Part shown: positions 7,068 through 14,781 of the stretch, one piece after another
How the letters are laid out: every line of letters starts with the position of its first letter
Numbering within the stretch: the first letter of the stretch is position 1
Origin: Deltaproteobacteria bacterium
Lineage (GTDB): Bacteria; Desulfobacterota; Desulfobacteria; Desulfobacterales; JAUVKB01
Direction: 5' to 3'
Assembly: GCA_030596405.1 (NCBI GenBank)
Contig: JAUVKB010000023.1
Span: forward strand, 1-16,094
Length of the DNA: 16,094 bases
Translations under genes and position numbers: made by a program
The notes under the pieces: generated by a model
What the model saw: the letters and a program-made list of their open reading frames with translations, nothing else
The model's database searches: none
Told to the model about the DNA's origin: nothing

Positions 7068-7970
7068 TTATAAATCAAAAGGTGTAAGGCTTTCAAAACC
7101 ATTGTCGGTGACAAGGAGTGTCTGTTCAAACTGGGCGGTAAGCAACCCGTCTTTGGTTACCGCCGTCCATTGATCTTCCAGAATTGACAGGTGCCTCTTC
7201 CCCTGGTTGATCATGGGTTCAATCGTGAAGACCATGCCGGAAACCAGTTTGATCCCCTCTCCTCTTTGGCCGTAATGAGGAATATGAGGAGGTTCGTGAA
7301 AGTCAAAGCCGACTCCATGACCCACAAATTCTCTGACCACGGAACAACCTTTTTCTTCAGCATGCCTTTGAATGGCCCAGCCGATGTCGCCGATTGTGTT
7401 TCCCGCCCTTACCATGGACATGCCGGCAATTAGACTTTCGCTTGCCACTTTGACAATCTTTTTGGCCTCAGATCCGGGTGTCCCGACAAAAAAAGTTTTG
7501 CTGGTATCTGCATAGTATCCGTCCAGGATGGAAGTTACATCTACATTTACTATATCTCCGTCTTTCAGGACCCGTTTTCCTGGAATGCCGTGACAAATAA
7601 CTTCATTTACGGATACACAAACACTTTTTGGAAAACCCCGATAGTTCAAACAGGCAGGAACAGCACCGTTTTTAATGGTGAACTCATGGACTAAGGTGTT
7701 AATTTCATCGGTAATCATTCCGGGCCTGATTTTTGATTCAACCAGATCGAGTGTCTTCAATGCCAGGCGCCCGGCCTTTTTGATACCTTCAATATCTGCA
7801 TTCTGCTTGAGCCGTATGCCGTATTTTTGGGAATATAACTTTTTGGTATTATAAAATTTTGTTGCCCCATCCTTGCCAAGGCAGCATTTTTTATATTTAA
7901 GACCGCTTCCACAGGGGCAGGGATCGTTTCGGCCTGTTTTACATGTGCTGTTTTTTTGTATTTTATACAT
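7068..7970 (-). CDS. map: type I methionine aminopeptidase with N-terminal SEC-C zinc motif
   Basis: A 300-residue cytoplasmic enzyme that removes the initiator Met from new proteins. Residues 13-30 form a SEC-C motif (GRNDPCPCGSG...KKCC; zinc ligands C18, C20, C29, C30), the small domain better known from the SecA C-terminus. The pita-bread peptidase domain fills about 50-295. The five metal ligands are present: D144, D155, H218, E251 and E282, and H127 is the conserved substrate-side histidine. The ATG at 7970 has a GGAG sequence seven bases upstream. It stands alone between the kinase remnant and a divergent crotonase gene. SEC-C fusions are known among bacterial MetAPs and are thought to help ribosome or zinc binding. 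Identity is secure. Confidence 0.95.
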   Translation of the reverse strand: MYKIQKNSTCKTGRNDPCPCGSGLKYKKCCLGKDGATKFYNTKKLYSQKYGIRLKQNADIEGIKKAGRLALKTLDLVESKIRPGMITDEINTLVHEFTIKNGAVPACLNYRGFPKSVCVSVNEVICHGIPGKRVLKDGDIVNVDVTSILDGYYADTSKTFFVGTPGSEAKKIVKVASESLIAGMSMVRAGNTIGDIGWAIQRHAEEKGCSVVREFVGHGVGFDFHEPPHIPHYGQRGEGIKLVSGMVFTIEPMINQGKRHLSILEDQWTAVTKDGLLTAQFEQTLLVTDNGFESLTPFDL

Positions 7971-8085
7971 CTATGGCTCCATTAATCTTTATATTATGCC
8001 ATATTATACTTTAAAGTGTCAAGCCTTTGTTATTTATTATAAAAGCCAAACTGCAATTTAAATGTCTGCCGTTTTGGTTTTAAAT

Positions 8086-8113
8086 TTGACAAAAAACAGT
8101 ATTAGTGTTTAAT
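8086..8113 (+). promoter_or_regulatory. sigma-70-type promoter for the enoyl-CoA hydratase gene
   Basis: TTGACA at 8086-8091, a 16-base spacer, and TTTAAT at 8108-8113 (five of six consensus bases). The predicted start is about 80 bases before the ATG at 8201. An AT-rich inverted pair (AATTTAAA near 8054-8061 and TTTAAATT just before the -35) could be an operator but is weak. Confidence 0.5.
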
Positions 8114-8200
8114 CTTAATAAGCAAACAGTCTTTTTCCCAGTTCCTTTTTGCTAAAATTTTTATTTAAAATTTATTTGCGATTTACGGAGGTTTTATTAT

Positions 8201-8992
8201 ATGGAATTTGATAATATTATTTTTCAGGTTGACAGCGGAATAGCAACGATTATTTTCAACAGACCAAAAGCCCTGAATGCTTTAACCACCGATTCGGTGA
8301 GAGAGTTTTCGCGTGCTCTTGATGAAATTTTGGAAAACGAGGAAATAAGGGTTCTTATACTTACCGGGGCCGGAGAGCAAGCTTTTGTCGCAGGGGCCGA
8401 CATTGTTGAGATTAGCAGATATAATGCGTCGCAGGCAAAAGAATTTTCTAAAAGAGCCCAGAACGTACTTAACAAACTCCAGGACATGCCGATACCGGTT
8501 ATTGCCGCGGTCAACGGTTTTGCTCTTGGCGGTGGGAGCGAATTTGCGGCTGCCTCTGATTTTATCTATGCTTCCGAAGATGCAAGTTTTGGCTTGCCGG
8601 AGATAAAATTAGGCCTTATACCCGGCTTTGGAGGCACGCAGAGATTGCCAAGAGTGGTGGGAATGAATGTGGCTAAAGAGATGATATTTACAGGCAATAT
8701 GATTTCTGCGGATGAGGCCAAAGCGATCGGACTGGTAAACAGGGTTTGTCCCAAAGAGACTCTTATGGACGAAGTCATTAAAACAGCGAAAATCATTGCT
8801 TCAAGGGGAAAATTTTCTCTACGCGCGGCAAAACAGGTTGTTAATAACGGGATGAATGTGGATCTTGCCACGGGCTGCAAAATCGAACAGGATGTATTTG
8901 CCTTATGTTTTACGAACGAAGACTTCAAAGAAGGGGTAGCCGCTTTTCTGGAAAAACGGAAGGCCAACTTCAAAGGGAGCTTGAATTTATAG
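8201..8992 (+). CDS. enoyl-CoA hydratase/isomerase family protein (crotonase-type)
   Basis: A 263-residue, full-length crotonase-superfamily protein with a good Shine-Dalgarno (CGGAGG at 8186-8191). The oxyanion-hole segment is AFVAGADI (61-68). Both catalytic glutamates of true hydratases are present: E114 in GFALGGGSE and E134 in LPEIKLGLIPGFGGTQRLPR. The usual Cys before E114 is Ser, which is not a catalytic position. The expected reaction is hydration of a short-chain trans-2-enoyl-CoA to 3-hydroxyacyl-CoA in the cytoplasm, in fatty-acid, aromatic or butanoate metabolism. No acyl-CoA dehydrogenase, thiolase or 3-hydroxyacyl-CoA dehydrogenase gene lies beside it, so the pathway cannot be fixed. 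Downstream on the same strand are a small membrane protein and a GspE-like ATPase, with no obvious link. Confidence 0.93.
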   Translation: MEFDNIIFQVDSGIATIIFNRPKALNALTTDSVREFSRALDEILENEEIRVLILTGAGEQAFVAGADIVEISRYNASQAKEFSKRAQNVLNKLQDMPIPVIAAVNGFALGGGSEFAAASDFIYASEDASFGLPEIKLGLIPGFGGTQRLPRVVGMNVAKEMIFTGNMISADEAKAIGLVNRVCPKETLMDEVIKTAKIIASRGKFSLRAAKQVVNNGMNVDLATGCKIEQDVFALCFTNEDFKEGVAAFLEKRKANFKGSLNL

Positions 8993-9037
8993 ATCTGCAA
9001 CAGGGTGTATAAAGCTAAGGTATGTAACGGGCTTTTT

Positions 9038-9292
9038 ATGAGTAAAAACAGAATAATTATTCAAATAGTCTGGGGTGTCCTGCTTGTAGCGGCCGGAACA
9101 GGTGTGTTTTACAGGATACCACAGGTAATCCCCCGGATAGAGAAGATAGAACAATTTTCTTCAGTTATGATTTTCATCCGTTTTTGTTTTTATCTTATAG
9201 GTATTTTGTTGCTGGGAGGCGGATTAAAAAAAATTTATTATAATTATAACCGATACAGGTTAGAAGACAAAAAGTTACACAAAGATTCATAG
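9038..9292 (+). CDS. small two-helix membrane protein of unknown function
   Basis: An 84-residue protein if the ATG at 9038 is used; the same frame is open from a GTG at 9005 (95 residues), but the ATG puts the basic MSKNR start directly before the first helix. There are two hydrophobic segments (about residues 6-24 and 43-62) joined by a short loop (RIPQVIPRIEKIEQF), then a basic, tyrosine-rich tail (KKIYYNYNRYRLEDKK), suggesting both ends in the cytoplasm. No conserved domain is recognised. It lies 45 bases after the enoyl-CoA hydratase and 53 bases before the GspE-like ATPase on the same strand, so it may be co-transcribed with the ATPase. Neither possible start has a strong ribosome-binding site. 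Confidence 0.65.
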   Translation: MSKNRIIIQIVWGVLLVAAGTGVFYRIPQVIPRIEKIEQFSSVMIFIRFCFYLIGILLLGGGLKKIYYNYNRYRLEDKKLHKDS

Positions 9293-9318
9293 GGCATAGT
9301 TTTTAAAATATTTTTTTC

Positions 9319-9337
9319 ACCATAATTTTAATATGGT
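9319..9337. repeat. hairpin-forming inverted repeat ACCATA-N7-TATGGT before the ATPase start
   Basis: Six-base perfect arms (9319-9324, 9332-9337) with a seven-base loop end eight bases before the ATG at 9346. They lie where a Shine-Dalgarno should be and none is visible. The structure could modulate initiation, or be chance in AT-rich DNA. Confidence 0.3.
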
Positions 9338-9345
9338 TATGACAA

Positions 9346-11667
9346 ATGACATCAAATATTAAATCAGAAAAAACCGATGCATCAAATACCGGCGACACGG
9401 ATGTACAGCACTTAAAATACGAAGTGGAGTACAGAACTAAACTCCAGGAGATCGGCAATAAGATCTATTCTGCAAGAAATCTGGATGAGATTTTGATTGA
9501 CATGAAAGATGAAATCACTTCCTTTTTTGAGGCGCAGAGATTGAGCGTATACGTCGTTGACGGAGTGAAACGGGCGCTGGTGTCGCGATTCAAGTCCGGT
9601 GACGAAATTGGAGAAATCAGTGTTCCTGTGTCTACAAGCAGTATTGTCGGGCTTTCAGCATTAAAGCAGAAACTGATCAATATTAAAAATGTTTATGATG
9701 AAAAAGAATTGGCATCCATCGATCCCGATCTGAAATTCGATAACAGATGGGATCAAAAGACAGGTTTCAGAACAAAGCAGATCCTGGCATACCCTATAAT
9801 ATTCCAGAAATATCTGCTTGGCGCAATTCAGCTTATAAACCGGAAAAGCGACAGTACATTTATAGAAGATGATGAGAGGTCAATACAAGAGCTGGCTAAA
9901 ATTTTAGGAATTGCAATCTATAATCAGAAACGGCTTGCACGGGGCAGAGCCAATAAGTTTGATTATTTTCTTGAAAACCATTTATTGACACAGAAAGAAC
10001 TCGATAAGGCTATTGCAGATGCCAGGCAGAGAAACGAGACAGTTGCAAACGTCTTGATGAAGGATTATAAAATCCAGAAAAAAGATATCGGCAAGTCTCT
10101 CAGTAATTTTTACAAGGTTCCATTTATAGAATATAATGAAAATGTTACGATTTCGGGTGATATCCTTACCGGTTTGAAAGTTCCTTTCATGCGCAACAAT
10201 GTCTGGGTGCCGTTGCGGGTTGAGGATGGTAAAATAGTTATAGCGATAGACAACCCGAATGATTTGCAGAGGATTGATGTAATAAAGTCTCTTTTTCCGG
10301 GTAAAGGTCTGATGTTTTGTGTCGCGTTAAAGCAAGATATATTCGATTTTATAAACCTGTTTACACAGGATGAAAAGGAAGTTGCGGCCATTGATGATAT
10401 TCTTCAGCAACTGCATGATGAGGCGGATGAAATTGAAGAAAACGAATCAATGGTGGATGATGCAGACAGCGCTGTTGTCCAGCTTGTTAACAAAATAATA
10501 CTCGATGCTCACTCCAGAGGCGCTTCGGACATACATATTGAGCCCTATTCCGGAAAGCAGAATACTCAGGTGCGTATGAGGGTGGACGGAAGCTGTTACC
10601 TGTATCAAACCATCCCTTACAACTATAAGAATGCGGTAATATCGCGCATAAAAATAATGTCTGATCTTGATATCGCAGAACGCCGCAAGCCTCAGGACGG
10701 AAAGATTAAATTTAAAAAATACGGCGGCAAGGATATCGAACTCAGGGTCGCAACAATTCCTACCCAGGGAGGACTGGAAGACGTAGTCATGCGTATTCTG
10801 GCGGCCGGCGAGCCGATTCCGCTTGACAAGATGCATTTCTCAAAAAAAAATTACGACAATCTTATAAATATCATCACCCAGCCTTACGGCATTATTTTTG
10901 TGTGCGGCCCAACAGGCTCAGGCAAAACTACCACGCTTCATTCCGCTTTAGGATATATAAATAAAACAGAGACCAAGATATGGACGGCTGAAGATCCCGT
11001 AGAAATTACCCAGAAAGGCTTAAGACAGGTTCAGGTAAAACCCAAGATAGGGTTTGATTTTGCCGCTGCAATGCGTTCGTTTCTTAGAGCTGATCCCGAT
11101 GTGATTATGGTCGGTGAAATGCGTGACGAGGAAACAACACACATAGGCATTGAAGCGTCATTAACCGGCCATCTTGTGTTGTCAACCCTTCATACAAACA
11201 GTGCTCCCGAAAGTATTACCAGGCTTCTTGATATGGGTATGGATCCTTTTAATTTTGCGGACGCTATTTTGTGTATTCTTGCCCAGCGTCTGGTTCGCAC
11301 CTTATGCAGTGATTGCAAAAAGGCATATCATCCTTCTAAAGAGGAGTTTGACGAGCTGGCAAGAGAATATGGGCCGGAAGAACTTGAAAAAAATCTGAAT
11401 ATTTCGTACACGGATGATTTGACCTTATACAGGCCGAACGGTTGCGACGCGTGCAATAATACCGGATACCGCGGCAGGATGGGGATTCATGAGCTGCTGG
11501 TAGGAACCGATGAGATGAAAAAGTTGATCCAGAACAAGTCCAGGATGGAAATTATACGGGGCCAGGCCATAAAAGACGGCATGACGACACTCAAGCAGGA
11601 TGGGGTTGACAAAATTTTTCAAGGGTATACCGATCTCCTCCAGGTTAGAAAGGTTTGTATTAAATAA
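9346..11667 (+). CDS. GspE/PilB-family secretion ATPase with N-terminal GAF domain
   Basis: A 773-residue cytoplasmic AAA-type ATPase related to type II secretion GspE and type IV pilus PilB. A GAF-like sensor domain fills about residues 28-197. An MshEN/T2SSE N-terminal domain (about 205-345, with the KVPF and V-P-L segments typical of it) follows, a domain that binds c-di-GMP in some relatives. The motor domain fills 375-770: Walker A GPTGSGKT (521-528), Asp/His boxes (GASDIHIEP 392-400; EDPVE 549-553), Walker B DPDVIMVGEMRD (583-594), HLVLSTLHTN (609-618). A four-cysteine zinc site is C654, C657, C700, C703. All catalytic motifs are intact. The first ATG in frame (9346) follows an in-frame TGA, so the start is fixed, although its ribosome-binding site is poor. 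No pilin, secretin or GspF gene is nearby. Confidence 0.9.
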   Translation: MTSNIKSEKTDASNTGDTDVQHLKYEVEYRTKLQEIGNKIYSARNLDEILIDMKDEITSFFEAQRLSVYVVDGVKRALVSRFKSGDEIGEISVPVSTSSIVGLSALKQKLINIKNVYDEKELASIDPDLKFDNRWDQKTGFRTKQILAYPIIFQKYLLGAIQLINRKSDSTFIEDDERSIQELAKILGIAIYNQKRLARGRANKFDYFLENHLLTQKELDKAIADARQRNETVANVLMKDYKIQKKDIGKSLSNFYKVPFIEYNENVTISGDILTGLKVPFMRNNVWVPLRVEDGKIVIAIDNPNDLQRIDVIKSLFPGKGLMFCVALKQDIFDFINLFTQDEKEVAAIDDILQQLHDEADEIEENESMVDDADSAVVQLVNKIILDAHSRGASDIHIEPYSGKQNTQVRMRVDGSCYLYQTIPYNYKNAVISRIKIMSDLDIAERRKPQDGKIKFKKYGGKDIELRVATIPTQGGLEDVVMRILAAGEPIPLDKMHFSKKNYDNLINIITQPYGIIFVCGPTGSGKTTTLHSALGYINKTETKIWTAEDPVEITQKGLRQVQVKPKIGFDFAAAMRSFLRADPDVIMVGEMRDEETTHIGIEASLTGHLVLSTLHTNSAPESITRLLDMGMDPFNFADAILCILAQRLVRTLCSDCKKAYHPSKEEFDELAREYGPEELEKNLNISYTDDLTLYRPNGCDACNNTGYRGRMGIHELLVGTDEMKKLIQNKSRMEIIRGQAIKDGMTTLKQDGVDKIFQGYTDLLQVRKVCIK

Positions 11668-11676
11668 TTCAAAACA

Positions 11677-11698
11677 GGGCGGATACTAAGGTTCGCCC
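11677..11698. repeat. REP-like GC-rich palindrome between convergent genes
   Basis: GGGCGGAT (11677-11684) can pair with GTTCGCCC (11691-11698): five GC pairs plus A-U and G-U wobble pairs on the plus strand around a six-base loop. No T-run follows on the plus strand. Read leftward, the five-pair stem is followed by TGTTTTGAA, which may serve as a weak terminator for the M48 gene's opposite neighbour. The GGGCG...CGCCCCTAC form resembles dispersed intergenic palindromes of related genomes; only one copy is in this window. Confidence 0.45.
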
Positions 11699-13528
11699 CT
11701 ACTGGTTCTCCATTGCTTTCATAAATTTTTTCAGTCGGTTTTTGTAGTATGAACGATTTTTTTCAGCCCGCTTAAGGGCGCTTTTTTCCGCAGAAACAGC
11801 CTCTTTTAACATGCCGTTAACATAGTAGCTTTCAGCAAGGGTGTCTAATATATGCGCTTCTTTTGATAAGTTAGCAGCCTTTGTCGCAAGCTCCAATGCC
11901 TTTTCCGGATCACGCAATCTTTTGTCATTGCAGGTTGCGTAGAGCCATGCAAGGTTGTTTAAAGCCTGAGGGTTGACCGGATTAAGCGATATTGCCTGTT
12001 CATACGCTTTTATGGTTTTGCTGTAGCTGCCGGCGCTGTAGTGCAGATCCCCCAGGATATTATAGAGATTAGAGTCGCCTGGCTTTTTTTTCAGCTCCTC
12101 TATTATTGTTTTTTCAAAAAAATGCGCATTTAACTTTTTTCCTGTTTCACCAAAATTCAGGCTGTACCCGACACAGCCGACAAAAATCATTGATACTATA
12201 TAGACTGCGATGCTTTTTTTTATTTTCCGGTCATGCACAGTTATCCAGGTTTTGTCTTTTTCGCATTTTTTTAAATAGTCTATCCGTTCCGTGATACTGA
12301 AATGGTGCCAGTTGGGCTTGTCGGGCGGCTGTACGCTTGCCGCGGCAATTTTTTTAAATGCGGAAATCAGCGGTTTTGCGCTGTCGAACAGGACGTATAC
12401 ATAGCTGTCTGCCTGGCGTTCGAAATTGCGCATAAAATACCCGAAAACATATCGGAAATATATTAGAAAAATCAGTATAATGACAAAACTGAAGATAATT
12501 GGAGCAACCTGTGCCTTGATTCTATCAAGATGGTTTATGATCCTGCATACCGGTTCTGCATAAATAATGGAATATATAATCAGATCGGATATGGCGTATG
12601 AAAAAAGTATATAACCTGCAAAGAAGAAAAGATAGAATAAGAGATGCTTTTTCTTAATGTGTCCTATTTCGTGAGCTATAACAGCGTCTACTTCTTCCGG
12701 TTCCAGAAGGTTCAAAAGGGCATTTGTAAGAAGAATATAGCGGAATTTGTTTATTAATCCCATTACGCCCGCTGTAATCATCCTGCCTCCGAATACAGGC
12801 CAGTATAAGATATCCGTATATTTTAAGCCGGCTCTTTGACACAGGTTTTCGATTCGTTCTCGAATAAAGCCGGGCTCAAGCGGTTTGCATCTCCAGAATG
12901 TTTTAATTAATACCGGGCCGACGCTTACAACGGCAACAAGAAAAATAATAAAATATATAACCTCTCCTTTTGTGGTGGAAAGTAAACGTTTCGGCAGCTC
13001 AAAGGGGAGTAAATTGATGATGTCTGCAATTCCTGAAAGTAAAAGCCAGGGTAAAATAACGGGTATTGAAAATGAAATATTTGATATAACATATGACCAG
13101 CGGGAAAGATCGGTTTTGAAGAGCTTTTGATACAATCCATGAGCAAAAGCCCACACGACTGACATGTATAGCACAAAAAGCGTTATAAAAAGCAATGCTT
13201 CCAGTGTAGGGATTTTTGAAAAAACAGATAAGTCTGAAAGAAATGAGGGGAGGTTTAATACGTAAATATCTGCTGCAAAAAGTACAATCGCCATGACGGA
13301 TTGACGTGTTATGGCGGTGTTGAATTTATGGTCAATACGGGCAGCGCTATCTACGGCAGTCCTTTTAGTAATCCTTTGGAACTGCAGCCAGGTAATACAT
13401 ATAAAAATGATAATAAAAACAAGAAAAAGAGAAATGGTTTCAAAGGGTGTAAAATTTGTCTTTTCAGAAGGCTGATATGTGCTGTATATAAGAAGTATTA
13501 TTATAAAGTATATGAAGTTGCTGAACAT
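11699..13528 (-). CDS. M48-family membrane zinc metallopeptidase with C-terminal TPR repeats
   Basis: A 609-residue protein. The N-terminal two thirds is a multi-pass membrane peptidase resembling Ste24/HtpX-type M48 enzymes: hydrophobic segments at about 3-17, 31-49, 77-94, 110-130, 150-172, 190-209, 297-324, 342-366 and 437-456. The zinc motif is H286-E-I-G-H290, with the third ligand E370 in NFERQADSY. After the last helix come about three tetratricopeptide repeats (roughly 485-590; for example ILGDLHYSAGSYSKTIKAYE and ALNNLAWLYA). Such enzymes usually cleave membrane or misfolded proteins; the TPR tail presumably binds a partner or substrate. It is the last gene of the leftward Maf-YggS-QueH cluster, starting 15 bases after the QueH stop with only a weak ribosome-binding site. 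Its substrate is unknown. Confidence 0.88.
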   Translation of the reverse strand: MFSNFIYFIIILLIYSTYQPSEKTNFTPFETISLFLVFIIIFICITWLQFQRITKRTAVDSAARIDHKFNTAITRQSVMAIVLFAADIYVLNLPSFLSDLSVFSKIPTLEALLFITLFVLYMSVVWAFAHGLYQKLFKTDLSRWSYVISNISFSIPVILPWLLLSGIADIINLLPFELPKRLLSTTKGEVIYFIIFLVAVVSVGPVLIKTFWRCKPLEPGFIRERIENLCQRAGLKYTDILYWPVFGGRMITAGVMGLINKFRYILLTNALLNLLEPEEVDAVIAHEIGHIKKKHLLFYLFFFAGYILFSYAISDLIIYSIIYAEPVCRIINHLDRIKAQVAPIIFSFVIILIFLIYFRYVFGYFMRNFERQADSYVYVLFDSAKPLISAFKKIAAASVQPPDKPNWHHFSITERIDYLKKCEKDKTWITVHDRKIKKSIAVYIVSMIFVGCVGYSLNFGETGKKLNAHFFEKTIIEELKKKPGDSNLYNILGDLHYSAGSYSKTIKAYEQAISLNPVNPQALNNLAWLYATCNDKRLRDPEKALELATKAANLSKEAHILDTLAESYYVNGMLKEAVSAEKSALKRAEKNRSYYKNRLKKFMKAMENQ

Positions 13529-13543
13529 TTTTTTCGTCAGTTT

Positions 13544-14080
13544 TTACTTCGTCGAATTAAAATATCTTTCTTTTTCACTGTAAATGCACCCGCAGTACTG
13601 CTGGCGGTACAGCCCAAGTTGTTTTGACTCTGCAATCCCCTCTTTCCATCCGACACGGAAATCCTTGTAGTAAAATTGGACTCCCGCGGATTTGCCGATC
13701 GATTCTCCCATCGATTTTATCATTTCATGCTTTTGAAATTTGCTGTACAGCAGGGTGGTGGTAAAATAGTCGAATTTACCCCGTTTAGCCATAAGCGCTG
13801 TTGATTTAAGGCGATCGTGATAGCAGTATGCGCATCGGTCGGATTCCCTGAATACAACATTTTGAATAAAGCCTTCCAGGTCATAGCCTTCTTGATATAT
13901 GATACGCAGATCTGTTTTTTTTGCATAGGATTGCAAAGATTCCTGCCTCTTTACGCATTCCATATATGGATGAATATTGTGTCTGTAAAAAAAACCCATT
14001 ACATCCAGTTTTTCCCCGCGAAGGGTTTTTACAGGAAATATTGCGCAGGGCGCACAGCATATATGAAGCAGAATCTTCAA
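13544..14080 (-). CDS. queH: epoxyqueuosine reductase QueH (DUF208), TTG start
   Basis: A 178-residue enzyme that performs the last step of queuosine tRNA modification, reducing epoxyqueuosine to queuosine; QueH is the non-cobalamin alternative to QueG. Cysteine motifs expected for its metal and Fe-S sites are present: HICCAPC (C8, C9, C12), C83-x2-C86, and YCGC (C163, C165). The start is TTG at 14080, since the first downstream Met (residue 28) would delete the conserved HICCAPC segment, and the resulting MKILLHICCAPC is the standard family start. The TTG overlaps the YggS stop (TTGA), with a purine-rich GGGAAAAGAGA just upstream, so translation is probably coupled. The other queuosine genes are not in this window. 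Confidence 0.92.
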   Translation of the reverse strand: MKILLHICCAPCAIFPVKTLRGEKLDVMGFFYRHNIHPYMECVKRQESLQSYAKKTDLRIIYQEGYDLEGFIQNVVFRESDRCAYCYHDRLKSTALMAKRGKFDYFTTTLLYSKFQKHEMIKSMGESIGKSAGVQFYYKDFRVGWKEGIAESKQLGLYRQQYCGCIYSEKERYFNSTK

Positions 14081-14781
14081 TCTCTTTTCCCGAAAATTGC
14101 GGTTCCTATCCGCACAAGGGTTGCGCCTTCCTCTATGGCGACTTCGAAATCACCGGTCATGCCCATTGAGAGCTCGTTCATGTCGATATTTTGTATATTC
14201 TCTTTTTTGATTAAATCGCGCAGGCTGCGAACGGCTGAAAAATAAGGCCTGACCTTTTCAGGATCACTGAAATAAGGAGGCATTGCCATAAGTCCCTTGA
14301 CGGACAAATTTTCAAGGCCGCTGATATTTTTTGTCAGCTCAAAGGCATTGTCCTTATATATACCTGATTTTGTTGATTCCCCGCTGATATTTATCTGTAT
14401 CAGTATCTGCTGGACCTTGTTTATTTTTTGCGCCTGTTTGTTTAATTGCATAGCCAGTTTGAGCGAGTCAACGGAATGGATAAGGTCAAAAAGTCTTACA
14501 GCGTATTTTGCCTTGTTGGACTGAAGGTGACCGATAAAGTGCCAGGAAACAGGGCAAGATGAAAGCATGTCAAACTTTTTTCCGGCCTCCTGGATATAAT
14601 TTTCCCCAAGGATAGTAATGCCTGCTTCTATCGCTTTTCTGACGGTTGGAGCAGGAATTGTTTTGCTTGCCGCAACCAGACGTATGGTGTCCGTATCCCT
14701 GCCGCATGAAGCCGCCGCTTTTTTGATAAGGCCGTTTATTTTTTCCAGACTTTTTTTTAAATTTTCAGGTTCCATTTTCAT
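14077..14781 (-). CDS. yggS: pyridoxal-phosphate homeostasis protein YggS/PLPBP
   Basis: A 234-residue PLP-binding protein with the fold type III barrel of the alanine-racemase N-terminal family. The PLP-binding lysine is K40 in LVAASKT. Other family motifs are GENYIQEA (59-66), WHFIGHLQSNKAK (80-92), IHSVDS, INISGESTKSG and LSMGMTGDFEVAIEEGATLVRIGTAIFG near the C-terminus, which holds the phosphate. Such proteins buffer PLP and amino-acid/keto-acid pools and have no firmly known catalytic reaction. The first 17 bases overlap the end of the Maf gene; an ATG two codons downstream is an alternative start. The stop overlaps the QueH TTG start. Confidence 0.95.
   Translation of the reverse strand: MKMEPENLKKSLEKINGLIKKAAASCGRDTDTIRLVAASKTIPAPTVRKAIEAGITILGENYIQEAGKKFDMLSSCPVSWHFIGHLQSNKAKYAVRLFDLIHSVDSLKLAMQLNKQAQKINKVQQILIQINISGESTKSGIYKDNAFELTKNISGLENLSVKGLMAMPPYFSDPEKVRPYFSAVRSLRDLIKKENIQNIDMNELSMGMTGDFEVAIEEGATLVRIGTAIFGKRD

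Noticed and set aside
13817..14245. Rightward 142-codon frame antisense to queH and yggS
   Set aside because: Both leftward genes are clearly real by motifs; the opposite frame is a shadow with no domain.
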